NCBI RefSeq assembly: GCF_030053775.1
Contig: NZ_CP125669.1
Location: 1,731,962-1,795,961, forward strand
Direction: 5' to 3'
DNA length: 64,000 nucleotides
Origin: Acinetobacter corruptisaponis
GTDB taxonomy: Bacteria > Pseudomonadota > Gammaproteobacteria > Pseudomonadales > Moraxellaceae
Part shown: positions 1 to 8,789 of the stretch, in pieces
Layout: each line of letters opens with the position of its first letter
How positions within the stretch are numbered: position 1 is the stretch's first letter
Translations under genes and position numbers: made by a program
The notes under the pieces: generated by a model
What the model was told of the DNA's origin: nothing
What the model saw: only the letters and a program-made list of their open reading frames with translations
Databases searched by the model: none

Positions 1-162
1 CTAAATCTCTTTAAAGTCAACCATCAATCTCAAATTTATTTCAAACCACTTTAAGTAACTGATTTAAAACAACTTTCAATCAACAGCACCACCGATGGAG
101 TCGCATTATAGATCATTCCAAATACCTTGCAACCCCTTTCTTTAAATTATTGCAACAACTGC

Positions 163-1224
163 CTACTTCTTGCACAAATAGGGTTGAAAATGTGGAATTT
201 GGTCCATTATTTGTTCAGTTTTACTTTTTTCCTGCCAATGCAAGGGACGACAGTCCACATATTCACAATAGCCTGAACCCTCATATTTTTCATTTTTCCA
301 GAACAATTGGTAGTTGAAGCTTCCCACATAACCCGCAGCCAAGCCAAATTTATAATCCCCTCGGCTTTGTGCCTGAAGATGAAAAACAACCTCATCATTT
401 TCCTGATACTGCCAAATAAACTCTCTGGGCAAATACATTTCCCGACCATTCGGTGTCTGGATTTTAGGATAGACCCGTGTCACATCAAAAATAACCTGTT
501 TCTCATAAAGTTGTGTTTGCTGTCCCACAGACTGAATCTCAATTCTTGAAAAAACGATGTTGTTCCATTGATTCCTTAATTCTGAGAGTACGATTTGTAA
601 GTCTGGGATCACCTGAATAATTTGATAAGTAAAAAAATGAAAGGCTATGAAAGGTAAATAAATTGCCCTGGCATGTTTTAAGATACCCTGCGCCTCAATT
701 TGGTATTTCTGCTGTTTGTAGGTGATCTCACCCTCACATTGGCATCTTACATACCAATAGTCCGCCACCCCCCATTGCAAGGCTGAATGATTTTCTATTT
801 CCGCATGGGTATTTACCTTAAGCTGACAACTTAATTCGTCATCAATACGCTTAAAGTAATAATTGGGGAATTCTGCCTGAATATGGTCAACATCTAAAAA
901 TTGATAACGGTCCATTTCAAACTGACACTGTTCTTTGGCACTATAGCTTTTAAGGTGCCCTACAGTGGCAACACTACTACTGACCAGAACGGTTGCGGTA
1001 TCAATAGCCGTAGTCGTAATTGCGCTGGCATTATAACAGACAGGAATTCGTGGTTGCCCAATCAGGCTGATAAAGTTGAGGTAATGAAACGGTTCAGGCA
1101 AGTTTGGCAGGATCAAGGCCTGATAGACAATCTTGAACAAGCCTTTTGGAGGGTAAAAAGTTAAAGCATCTGTCTTATTCAGGTTCAGCAGCTTTAATTG
1201 ATTGTTATTCATCAATATTGGCAT
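163..1224 (-). CDS. conserved hypothetical protein, DUF6670-like
   Basis: This 353-residue soluble protein has no signal peptide and no clear catalytic motif. From memory it resembles Acinetobacter proteins grouped as DUF6670, which is a name without a function. It is rich in aromatic residues and alternating hydrophobic stretches, suggesting a beta-rich fold. The ATG start is well placed, with GGAGG six bases upstream. It begins 16 bases after the stop of pssA and its Shine-Dalgarno sits in that gap, so it is very probably the last gene of an rlmJ-pssA-hypothetical transcript. A lipid-related role would be guilt by association only. Confidence 0.7.
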   Translation of the reverse strand: MPILMNNNQLKLLNLNKTDALTFYPPKGLFKIVYQALILPNLPEPFHYLNFISLIGQPRIPVCYNASAITTTAIDTATVLVSSSVATVGHLKSYSAKEQCQFEMDRYQFLDVDHIQAEFPNYYFKRIDDELSCQLKVNTHAEIENHSALQWGVADYWYVRCQCEGEITYKQQKYQIEAQGILKHARAIYLPFIAFHFFTYQIIQVIPDLQIVLSELRNQWNNIVFSRIEIQSVGQQTQLYEKQVIFDVTRVYPKIQTPNGREMYLPREFIWQYQENDEVVFHLQAQSRGDYKFGLAAGYVGSFNYQLFWKNEKYEGSGYCEYVDCRPLHWQEKSKTEQIMDQIPHFQPYLCKK

Positions 1225-1240
1225 ACTGAACCTCCATTTT

Positions 1241-2074
1241 TTAGGTTGTTATTTTTGAATCATTCTTTTTGGCTAGTAAAGTGGTGATGAAACCTGAAAG
1301 AATATAGAGAATAGATACAATCAGGATTCCTACTGGAATGTTGTACGTGATTGCGGCAAAAATCAAGACCACTGGCAACATCACAACAAAAGGTACACGT
1401 TTGCGGTCCATTTGTTTAAATGAGTAGTATTTGATATTTGAAATCATCAACAAGCCAATACTGACCATGACAATACAGTTAACAACTTGAACTACGATAT
1501 CTTTTAAGTCGAATACAAATGGAAAGTCCCGCCCAACCCAGACCATTGAGATCACCGTCACCGCTGCAAGCGGGCTGGCAATTCCAATAAAGTAACGCTT
1601 GTCCACCACACCAATCTGCACATTAAAACGCGCTAAACGGAATGCGGCACAAGCCGTATAGATAAAGCAACATGCTAAACCAATACGGCCAAGATCATGT
1701 AAACTCCAGCTATACATCAGAATTGCTGGCGCAACACCAAATGCCAATAGGTCAGACAGTGAATCATATTGTTCGCCGAATGCACTTTGAGCCCCGATTG
1801 CCCGTGCAACACGACCATCCAGACCATCCAGCAATGCCGCCAGAAAAATGGCATAAATCGCCTGGTTAAAGTTTCCATTCATGCTTGCGATGATGGAATA
1901 GAAACCCGAAAGAAGTGCAGCAGTGGTAATCAGGTTAGGCCATAGATAGATGCCACGGCGTTTTACTTTCTGCCCCTCATGCGTCTGCTCTTCTTCTTCC
2001 ACTTCAAAGGTGATGCCATCGAAAGAATGGTCTCTATTATTTAAATCAGAATCTGGTTTAGGAGAATTTGTCAT
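1241..2074 (-). CDS. pssA: CDP-diacylglycerol--serine O-phosphatidyltransferase
   Basis: Inner-membrane enzyme that makes phosphatidylserine from CDP-diacylglycerol and L-serine, the first step to phosphatidylethanolamine. The CDP-alcohol phosphotransferase signature is complete: D-x2-D-G-x2-A-R-x8-G-x3-D-x3-D, running from DGLDGRVAR to YDSLSD around residues 85-110. Several hydrophobic segments follow. The protein is of the long, integral-membrane type (about 277 residues), not the soluble E. coli type. I chose the ATG at 2074, which has GAGGA ten bases upstream; a TTG nine bases earlier sits on top of that Shine-Dalgarno. It follows rlmJ by 39 bases and precedes a hypothetical gene by 16. 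Confidence 0.93.
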   Translation of the reverse strand: MTNSPKPDSDLNNRDHSFDGITFEVEEEEQTHEGQKVKRRGIYLWPNLITTAALLSGFYSIIASMNGNFNQAIYAIFLAALLDGLDGRVARAIGAQSAFGEQYDSLSDLLAFGVAPAILMYSWSLHDLGRIGLACCFIYTACAAFRLARFNVQIGVVDKRYFIGIASPLAAVTVISMVWVGRDFPFVFDLKDIVVQVVNCIVMVSIGLLMISNIKYYSFKQMDRKRVPFVVMLPVVLIFAAITYNIPVGILIVSILYILSGFITTLLAKKNDSKITT

Positions 2075-2113
2075 TATTTTCAATTCCTCGAGAATATCTT
2101 GACGGTGGTGGGC

Positions 2114-2971
2114 TTATTCACCCACCAACCAACGCACCGCAGCGTGACCACCATTTTCACTCATGCGCAAATGTGGGAACAGCCATTGTAGGGCCTGGTC
2201 CGCATCTTCTGAGAATTTCCAGGGTGGGTTGATCACCAACAAACCACAGCCATTTAACCCGACTGGTGTGTCATCTGGCCATACACAGATTTCGCACACC
2301 AACTGACGGCGAATCCCTGTCTTGAACATTTTCTTTTCAAAACGTTCGATCATGGCACGGTCTTTAATTGGATACCAAACCGCAAATACGCCTGTAGGCC
2401 ATTTTTTATAAGCAGTCTGCAACAGCTCAACCAGTTGTGGGAAATCTTTACGCTCGATCTCATAAGGTGGGTCGATCATCACCAAACCACGTTTTTCTTT
2501 GGGTGGAATAACACCCAACAAACCCTCATAAGCATCGCGCTCATGCAAGCCCATACGCTTATCACGGATGTTGTGGCGTAATTGCTGGAATACATCGCGC
2601 TGCATTTCGAACACAGTCGCTTTATCAATTTCACGCATCGCCTGCAAGGCAAACCACGGCGAACCAGGATAGCTGCCTTTGCCCTCTTCAGTACGCAGGC
2701 TTTCCACCAGTTTCAGGTATTCCTGAATGGCCTCAGGTGCCTGGCGCTTTTCCATTTCACCCAACTGTACCAGACGATGAATCCCTGTTAAGAATTCGCC
2801 AGATTTTTGCGCTGGCGCAAGTGATAAATCATACTTGCCCGCCCCGCCATGAGTATCAATATATCGATAAGGTTTATCTTTGGCATTTAAACGAGTGAGC
2901 AGTTGAAGCAAAAGTACATGCTTCATAACATCGGCAAAGTTACCCGCATGGAAATGGTGACGGTAATTCAT
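2114..2971 (-). CDS. rlmJ: 23S rRNA (adenine(2030)-N(6))-methyltransferase RlmJ
   Basis: Methylates N6 of A2030 in 23S rRNA using S-adenosylmethionine. The N-terminus MNYRHHFHAGNFADVMKH is diagnostic of RlmJ, and the DPPY catalytic motif (VMIDPPYE) appears near residue 165. At 285 residues it is close to the 280 of the E. coli enzyme. The gene is the first of a probable operon with pssA downstream. It is divergent from the 2OG oxygenase at 3075, with about 100 bases between them for promoters. Confidence 0.95.
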   Translation of the reverse strand: MNYRHHFHAGNFADVMKHVLLLQLLTRLNAKDKPYRYIDTHGGAGKYDLSLAPAQKSGEFLTGIHRLVQLGEMEKRQAPEAIQEYLKLVESLRTEEGKGSYPGSPWFALQAMREIDKATVFEMQRDVFQQLRHNIRDKRMGLHERDAYEGLLGVIPPKEKRGLVMIDPPYEIERKDFPQLVELLQTAYKKWPTGVFAVWYPIKDRAMIERFEKKMFKTGIRRQLVCEICVWPDDTPVGLNGCGLLVINPPWKFSEDADQALQWLFPHLRMSENGGHAAVRWLVGE

Positions 2972-3074
2972 GTTGACAATTATTCCTCAATTCAAAGGAT
3001 AGTTTAACATGAAAATAGAGGCTATTCTTTAGCATTGATGTGATCACCTCAAATTGCCCTATAAATGATTAAGC

Positions 3075-3698
3075 ATGAACTGGAACTGTATGCAATCTTC
3101 CTCTCTCCCAAGCTACTGGAATCTGGACAAGATTCTGGATGATTTAAATGCGTCTGGATTTGCCCTGATCGATGAGGTGTATCCAAATGAATATGTACAA
3201 GCACTGGTACATGAATGTAGTTCACATCTGGAGCAGTTCAGGGCGGCAGGTGTGCAGAATGGTGTGGTGAGCCACATTCGTAGCGATCATATTTTATGGA
3301 TTGATGGTCAACTTCCGATTGCGCAGCAACATATCCAGACCTTGGAACATTTATCCCAAGTTTTGAATCAGGCTTTTTATCTGGGTATTAAAGAGGTTGA
3401 GGCACATTTTGCCTGTTATCACGCAGGTGAGTTTTATGCCTTGCATCGGGACAATCCACAAAAGAAAAATGACCGCATGATTTCAACCGTGTTCTATCTG
3501 CATAAAGACTGGCAGGAGGATTGGGGTGGTCAATTACGTTTGCAGGATAAGAATGATCAGTGGCATATCATCCAGCCCCTACCCAATCGCCTTGCAATCT
3601 TTCAAAGTGATTTATTGCACGAAGTTCTGTTATCGAAACAACAGCGTTTATCCATCACCGCATGGCTACGAAGTGGAAACTCAATATGGAATGGTTAA
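3075..3698 (+). CDS. 2OG-Fe(II) oxygenase, prolyl-4-hydroxylase-like
   Basis: A 207-residue protein of the 2-oxoglutarate/Fe(II) dioxygenase superfamily. The iron-binding facial triad is visible: H-x-D in ALHRDNP (about residue 122), a distal His in LLHEVL (about residue 180), then the Arg of RLSITAWLR that would bind 2-oxoglutarate. Similar bacterial proteins are annotated as prolyl-4-hydroxylase-like; the real substrate is unknown. The first ATG has only a weak Shine-Dalgarno; a second ATG five codons in (3090) follows CTGGAACTGT and is an alternative start. The next gene follows on the same strand after about 65 bases. Confidence 0.82.
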   Translation: MNWNCMQSSSLPSYWNLDKILDDLNASGFALIDEVYPNEYVQALVHECSSHLEQFRAAGVQNGVVSHIRSDHILWIDGQLPIAQQHIQTLEHLSQVLNQAFYLGIKEVEAHFACYHAGEFYALHRDNPQKKNDRMISTVFYLHKDWQEDWGGQLRLQDKNDQWHIIQPLPNRLAIFQSDLLHEVLLSKQQRLSITAWLRSGNSIWNG

Positions 3699-3762
3699 AT
3701 CCTTTAAATTACGAAAAACAGCCCGATATAACTCGGTATAACTGACGATTTTGGATCAATAA

Positions 3763-4290
3763 ATGTCAAATGAAACCAAACAGGTGATTGCACGGATTGG
3801 TGAAACCGACCAACTTTATTTAAATGGCAATACCCCTGAACTGGCTTTGGAGCGGGCTGAATTGCGTTTGCAACTGGTCTTGCTGAGCCATGTTCGTCAG
3901 GAACAGTTGCATTTTTTGCAGGAAGCCATCGTTCTGCTTGAACAGGCACGGATTGAATATGAAGAAATGCCACTTAGTCTCTATCTAAACCTGTCCCTGC
4001 AACTTGCCAAAGCCTACATGATCTATTTTGAACTGACCAAAGAACAGCGTTTTGCCTTGATCACCCAGCAGATTTTAAAGCCGTTGGCACACCACAACCA
4101 TCTGGATATTTACTTCTTTCTGGCCTATGCCTCAGCAGCGAAAAAGGAACAGGCATTAACCCAACACTGGCTGAAAAAGTATGTGTCCTGTTTAGACCAT
4201 GATCTGGAACTGTTACAGGTTCACCCCGCATTTAGCCTTGCCCGTGAGGAAGAATGGTTTAAAACCCTGATTCGAAATAAAGCTCACTGA
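3763..4290 (+). CDS. conserved hypothetical alpha-helical protein
   Basis: A 175-residue, almost wholly alpha-helical, soluble protein with no signal peptide. The pattern of short amphipathic helices (LALERAELRLQLVLL, LYLNLSLQLAKAYMIYFEL, IYFFLAYASAAKKEQAL) resembles TPR-like repeats, but no clean TPR signature can be defended. The start is an ATG preceded by GGAT. It lies downstream of the 2OG oxygenase on the same strand, so the two may be co-transcribed. Its stop codon lies inside the terminator hairpin. No function can be assigned. Confidence 0.7.
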   Translation: MSNETKQVIARIGETDQLYLNGNTPELALERAELRLQLVLLSHVRQEQLHFLQEAIVLLEQARIEYEEMPLSLYLNLSLQLAKAYMIYFELTKEQRFALITQQILKPLAHHNHLDIYFFLAYASAAKKEQALTQHWLKKYVSCLDHDLELLQVHPAFSLAREEEWFKTLIRNKAH

Positions 4291-4306
4291 TATGAGCTTT
4301 ATTTTT
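4276..4306 (+). terminator. rho-independent terminator overlapping a stop codon
   Basis: A perfect 11-bp stem (AATAAAGCTCA / TGAGCTTTATT) with a six-base loop is followed by a T run. The stop codon of the gene ending at 4290 lies in the loop. It sits between convergent genes and could work in both directions. Confidence 0.75.
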
Positions 4307-4314
4307 ATATGTGC

Positions 4315-4557
4315 TTATCGAGTGCTATCTAAATGCAGTTGCTGGTTAAGCTCATCAATCACAATTGCCCAGTCGTCATCTTTATCCCAATGGCTTTTTA
4401 GGAAATCACGTTGGCCAGCACTCCAGAACTCAGCCTCATGTAGTTTTTGATCAGCCCCAAGCTGGTGTGTTTTCACAAAACTTTCAATTGAGGCATCATC
4501 CGCCTCAAGTCCCAGTTGTTCAAATAAAAGCTCAAGTGTTGGTTGTTGTTCAAACAT
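4315..4557 (-). CDS. DUF2789 domain-containing protein
   Basis: An 80-residue acidic protein beginning MFEQQPTLELLFEQLGLEAD and containing the HEAEFWSAGQRDFLKSHWDKDDDW block that I recognise as DUF2789, a small family of unknown function common in Pseudomonas and Acinetobacter. The start at 4557 was preferred over one ten codons upstream because GGAGA lies six bases before it and the family begins here. It is transcribed alone, downstream of mdh but separated from it by a strong terminator. Confidence 0.82.
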   Translation of the reverse strand: MFEQQPTLELLFEQLGLEADDASIESFVKTHQLGADQKLHEAEFWSAGQRDFLKSHWDKDDDWAIVIDELNQQLHLDSTR

Positions 4558-4664
4558 TGTTATTCTCCACATCATTGTCCCGATCAAAATAATCTAACAG
4601 CAAATACGGATTGCATGGAGATGTATGTCTATATTTTCTTGTAGTTTTTTGTTTTTTATCGCAA

Positions 4665-4695
4665 CAAAAAAAGCACTCTCCAAGAGAGTGCTTTC
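4665..4695 (-). terminator. rho-independent terminator of mdh
   Basis: An 8-bp perfect stem (GCACTCTC / GAGAGTGC, three-base loop) ends, on the minus strand, in a run of seven T. It lies about 20 bases past the mdh stop. Confidence 0.85.
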
Positions 4696-4714
4696 AATTT
4701 ATCAAAAAGATAAA

Positions 4715-5701
4715 TTATTTTAGCATGTCAGCAATTGCCGCACGTTCTTCTTCAAGTTCCTGAAGAGTCTTGTCCATACGCTCACGGCTGAACTCGTCAA
4801 TTTCAAGACCTTCAACACGTGTGTACTCGCCATTTTCACAAGTCACTGGCACACCGTACATTACGCCTTCAGGGATACCGTAAGAACCGTCAGATGGAAT
4901 ACCCATCGTTACCCATTTGCCGTTTGTACCCAACGCCCAGTCACGCATATGGTCGATTGCAGCGTTGGCAGCTGAAGCAGCTGAAGACAAACCACGCGCT
5001 TCGATAATCGCAGCACCACGTTTACCAACAGTTGGAAGGAATACGTCTTTGTTCCATTCCGCATCGTTGATCTTGTCTTTCAAGCTTTCGCCATTTGCAG
5101 TTGCAAAACGGTAGTCAGCATACATTGTTGGAGAGTGGTTACCCCAAACAGTCAATTTCTCGATGTCAGCAACCGCAACACCCGCTTTCTGAGCGATCTG
5201 GGTCAACGCACGGTTGTGGTCAAGACGCAACATTGCGGTGAAGTTTTTCGCTGGAAGGTCTGGAGCAGATTTCATTGCGATATAAGCGTTGGTGTTTGCA
5301 GGGTTACCTACAACCAATACCTTAACGTCACGGCTGGCAACTTCGTTTAAAGCCTGGCCTTGACCAATGAAGATTTCGCCATTCACTTTCAACAGGTCAG
5401 CACGTTCCATACCAGGACCACGTGGACGAGAACCTACCAACAACGCATAGTCTGCATCTTTAAATGCAACCTTTGGATCATCAGTCCCGATCATGCCCGC
5501 CAATAATGGGAAAGCACAGTCATCAAGTTCCATCATTACGCCTTTAAGCGCTTGTTGAGCTTTTTCAACAGGAACTTCAAGCAATTGTAGAATGACTGGT
5601 TGATCTTTACCTAACATTTCACCGCTTGCAATACGGAATAGTAAGCTATAACCAATTTGACCAGCAGCGCCTGTAACGGCAACACGAACGGGTTGCTTCA
5701 T
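4715..5701 (-). CDS. mdh: malate dehydrogenase (NAD-dependent)
   Basis: TCA-cycle enzyme converting malate and NAD+ to oxaloacetate and NADH in the cytoplasm. The Rossmann motif [10 protein letters not shown] opens the protein, with a VGNPANTNA block near residue 130 and catalytic His in [13 protein letters not shown]. At 328 residues it is of the longer, cytosolic-type MDH family found in many proteobacteria, not the 312-residue E. coli type. The ATG at 5701 has GGAG eight to nine bases upstream; an earlier in-frame codon adds ten non-conserved residues. Monocistronic, ending in a strong terminator. Confidence 0.96.
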   Translation of the reverse strand: MKQPVRVAVTGAAGQIGYSLLFRIASGEMLGKDQPVILQLLEVPVEKAQQALKGVMMELDDCAFPLLAGMIGTDDPKVAFKDADYALLVGSRPRGPGMERADLLKVNGEIFIGQGQALNEVASRDVKVLVVGNPANTNAYIAMKSAPDLPAKNFTAMLRLDHNRALTQIAQKAGVAVADIEKLTVWGNHSPTMYADYRFATANGESLKDKINDAEWNKDVFLPTVGKRGAAIIEARGLSSAASAANAAIDHMRDWALGTNGKWVTMGIPSDGSYGIPEGVMYGVPVTCENGEYTRVEGLEIDEFSRERMDKTLQELEEERAAIADMLK

Positions 5702-5869
5702 GTGATATTCTCCAGTGAGATGCGTTAGCACGATTGAATTTTCTTGTTATTCAACCGAATTATCATAAACGGCAAAGATTGTACTCTAAAGCGAACGTAG
5801 ATGCATGTAAAAGAGAATGGATTTCAACAAAAGTCTGATAGAAAATACAAATTAAGCCAGAAAAAATGC

Positions 5870-6556
5870 CTAATAGCTGCCCTTGATGGTAAATTCGTTT
5901 GGACAGCCCGTGACAATATGGCTTGCACATTGTTTGTATTGCCCATTTTTCTGGTAACACACGCGAATTTCAGTCAGGATGGAATCGAACCTGGAAGCCT
6001 GACAGCTAAAACGGATTCCGTTTGGTGGCAGGGATGGATTGAGCTTGGTAAATTGCTGACGCAGGTTTTCCTTTTGTACCTCAATGGTATTTGGACTGGT
6101 CAGGTCAGCAGGAATTTTCAGGCGCTCGGCAAAGTTGATGACCGTCCTGAAATACTGACTTGCATTCATGGGGACACAGCCGCCAACATTTTGCCAAAGT
6201 TGAACCCGTGCGTTTTCATCAGGCATAACCCGTGCGACAACCTTTGCCTGCAATGGGCTTAGTTTTGCTAAAGTCTTGGTTTCACAGTTTTTATTGACAG
6301 GCACTTCTGGCAGCAGGCTTGAGATGGTTAGTGAATAACCCTCAAGGCATTTGCGCTGTTTCTGCTTCGATGTATCCAATGCACAAGCCGCGGGCGTCAT
6401 TTGTATATGCATGACATAACCAACCAGATCGTTATTATCTGCTGCATATAATGGCGCACTGAATGATAGAACCAAGTAACAGAACAAACTCTGCAAGGTT
6501 CCTAACATTGCTTGCTTGAATATTTTTTTCAATTTCATCAAATACAAAAACTTCAT
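5870..6556 (-). CDS. RNase T2-fold secreted protein lacking catalytic histidines
   Basis: A 228-residue exported protein: hydrophobic signal peptide ending near SAPLYA, then about 190 residues rich in Cys. The second half aligns by eye with E. coli RNase I (LTEIRVCYQKNGQYKQC versus LTEIQISIK, and a closing C-PNEFTIKGSY versus C-GKTFVIDKAGY). The two catalytic segments are altered: the place of FLTVHGLWP reads SLTISSLLP, and the place of EYAKHGAC reads LWQNVGGC, so both catalytic His and the Glu/Lys are absent. Probably not a ribonuclease in the known sense. It starts 25 bases after the lytic transglycosylase gene and is likely co-transcribed. A second ATG six codons in is possible. Confidence 0.72.
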   Translation of the reverse strand: MKFLYLMKLKKIFKQAMLGTLQSLFCYLVLSFSAPLYAADNNDLVGYVMHIQMTPAACALDTSKQKQRKCLEGYSLTISSLLPEVPVNKNCETKTLAKLSPLQAKVVARVMPDENARVQLWQNVGGCVPMNASQYFRTVINFAERLKIPADLTSPNTIEVQKENLRQQFTKLNPSLPPNGIRFSCQASRFDSILTEIRVCYQKNGQYKQCASHIVTGCPNEFTIKGSY

Positions 6557-6581
6557 TGTTTCAAATTAAACATCTCGTGTT

Positions 6582-8573
6582 CTAGGGTTCATTGCGCACA
6601 GGAATGATACTCATCCGTTTCTCCAGGGATTGCGCACCCTGCCCTAGTACCACGCCATAATGTGTTGCATTGGTCATCACATGCTTAACGTAATCACGTG
6701 TTTCCAACAATGGAATGGTTTCTGTGTACTGGTCTGCCGCCATGGTCTGGAAATCTGGCTGCCAGCGTTTTGCCCGATTAGGCCCCGCGTTATAACCTGC
6801 TGTTGCCAGTACCGCATTGCCACTCAATTGGCTCTGAATCATGGACAAGTAATAGGTGCCATAGCGAATATTGGTATTCATTTCGCTCAGTGCGGCTGGG
6901 TTATAGGTTTCCCCCATTTGGCGGGCAACCAACTTGGCCGTGTTTGGCATGATCTGCATCAGGCCACCCGCTCCAACATTGGAACGTGCTGTTGTTACAA
7001 ATCGGCTTTCCTGACGCATTAAACCATATGCCCATGCAGGATCAATACCAGCATTGTAACTATGGCTGGTGACATTGCTACGGTGCGGTGTTGCATAGCG
7101 GTAGGTGTCGTTATGCTTGTTCATGGTACGGTCAGCGGCGTAAATCGCGCGATCATACCAGCCCATGTCATGTGCACGTTTTGCCGCCGCCAGCAACATT
7201 CCATCATCCTGCTGCAAGTAGGCCTGACGAACCGCCCAGTTCCATTCCCTGTTGGTGTAGTTTGCTGGCGCATTCACATCGCGAAGTGCAAATGCACGTC
7301 TAAAATGGATGTTTTGATTTAAACGCTGTATATCCTGTGAACTCGGCTGCTCATCATAGGGTTGATGGTTATAACGCTCGCCCAAACGGTCCTTGGCAAG
7401 CAAATTGTGATAGTCATCACCACTTTGCGCCAGCTTTCGATAAATCTGCTGCGCCGCCTGTTTTGATGCTGCATCTGAACGTTGCTCAGAGGCACGCGCC
7501 AACCAATATTGCCAACGATCTTCCTGTTTTTGGGTGACTGACATCGCATCAATGGCACGAATCAAACTTTCCCATGCACCGAAACGAATCGCCTGACGCG
7601 CGTAAATTTCGGCTTCCTCTGGACTCAGCGGATAACCATAACTTTGGTCGTAGGCATTGAGCACTTCACGATTAAAACCATTTTTCATCACTGTGGTGCC
7701 ACCGACATACCCAATGGTACGGTACAAATATTTTTGTACAGGCGGTGGCGTATCCTGAGCCGCGCGCTGGATATTTGCCAAGGCATTGGTTAAATCACTG
7801 TCAGCCACACGCCCCAGAGCAAAAATCAGGTAGGCATAATCCGCATCATTGGTTTTTGGCGCACTCCATAAATACCCCAATGGGTTTTCCTGAATCTGAT
7901 TCAACTGGGCAAGCGAAAGATTCAGCCCCATAGTTTGTGCGGTTGCAATAGCCTGTCCCGACTGCCCTGCACGCAACTGTCCCCATAACCGCTGCTGACG
8001 GTCCTGGGCAGTCATAAGCGGGCTGGAAAGCATCATTCGCCCCAACCCCGTACATGAGTCAGGCTGGGCATTGGTGGCTAACCAGACATCTTTATATTCC
8101 GCATAAACCAGACTGTCACCTGTCTGTGCCCTGACCTGCGCAACAGCGCAACTTTCGGCCTGGTCTGGATTGGTCACATAGCTTAAAACAGGTTTTGCTT
8201 CGCTAAAATTCGCTTGTTTGACTTTTTCCTCAACGTAGTCAGCCGCCAGCTTCTCAGCCATTGCAGATTGTGGATAGCGCTGGGCAAAGCTGATAATTGA
8301 GGATGCAGGCTGAAAACCAAGGTTGGTGTTGAGTTTCCAATATTCTGGATAATAGCCCAATACATCATTTTGCATGGCATCTTGATATTGGTCGAGCAAG
8401 GCGATGTTGCTGGCATTGGCCGCACGCAGGGCATCGTTAAACTGTTCATCCAGCGCATAGACAGAAGAGCACGCAATCATTCCACCAACCGCCACAATAC
8501 GGCGGAAGTTTTTCTTGTTATTCAGTTTATTGGTCACGGTTGTTATAAAATCATGTTGCTTATTCATCTTCAT
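6582..8573 (-). CDS. slt: soluble lytic murein transglycosylase
   Basis: Periplasmic enzyme cleaving the MurNAc-GlcNAc bond of peptidoglycan to give 1,6-anhydro-MurNAc ends. About 663 residues, matching Slt70-type enzymes: signal peptide (RRIVAVGGMIACSSVYA), a long alpha-helical superhelix (U and L domains), then the C-terminal SLT domain from about residue 509, with catalytic Glu in MRQESRF, GAGGLMQIMP and AGYNAGPNRAKRW. The start is uncertain: ATG codons at 8573 and 8567 both precede the signal peptide, with only weak Shine-Dalgarno sequences; earlier in-frame codons add a non-signal extension. The RNase T2-like gene follows after 25 bases. Confidence 0.92.
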   Translation of the reverse strand: MKMNKQHDFITTVTNKLNNKKNFRRIVAVGGMIACSSVYALDEQFNDALRAANASNIALLDQYQDAMQNDVLGYYPEYWKLNTNLGFQPASSIISFAQRYPQSAMAEKLAADYVEEKVKQANFSEAKPVLSYVTNPDQAESCAVAQVRAQTGDSLVYAEYKDVWLATNAQPDSCTGLGRMMLSSPLMTAQDRQQRLWGQLRAGQSGQAIATAQTMGLNLSLAQLNQIQENPLGYLWSAPKTNDADYAYLIFALGRVADSDLTNALANIQRAAQDTPPPVQKYLYRTIGYVGGTTVMKNGFNREVLNAYDQSYGYPLSPEEAEIYARQAIRFGAWESLIRAIDAMSVTQKQEDRWQYWLARASEQRSDAASKQAAQQIYRKLAQSGDDYHNLLAKDRLGERYNHQPYDEQPSSQDIQRLNQNIHFRRAFALRDVNAPANYTNREWNWAVRQAYLQQDDGMLLAAAKRAHDMGWYDRAIYAADRTMNKHNDTYRYATPHRSNVTSHSYNAGIDPAWAYGLMRQESRFVTTARSNVGAGGLMQIMPNTAKLVARQMGETYNPAALSEMNTNIRYGTYYLSMIQSQLSGNAVLATAGYNAGPNRAKRWQPDFQTMAADQYTETIPLLETRDYVKHVMTNATHYGVVLGQGAQSLEKRMSIIPVRNEP

Positions 8574-8742
8574 CAATACATTTGCCCAGTTTTGCCCTGC
8601 CGTTATAGTGTAATAAGTCTGGCTCCCCACTATTGTTGTGTTATGTAACTTGCTGATTCATATTCATTAAAATTCACGTAATTTCATCCACAATGTGTCC
8701 ATTTTTGTCAGTTTTTTATTCTCTGCGCACATCGAAAAATAC

Positions 8743-8751
8743 TGCTATAAT
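8743..8751 (+). promoter_or_regulatory. extended -10 promoter element of miaB
   Basis: TGCTATAAT at 8743-8751 is a perfect -10 box with the TG extension. No good -35 is seen at the right distance, as is usual for extended -10 promoters. It lies 39 bases before the miaB ATG. Confidence 0.55.
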
Positions 8752-8789
8752 CCGCGGTTTGTTTAAATCCATCTTGTTTAGGAGCCTGC

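Noticed and set aside
5801..6262. Plus-strand open frame of 153 codons
   Set aside because: Antisense to the RNase T2-like gene; no Shine-Dalgarno or domain.
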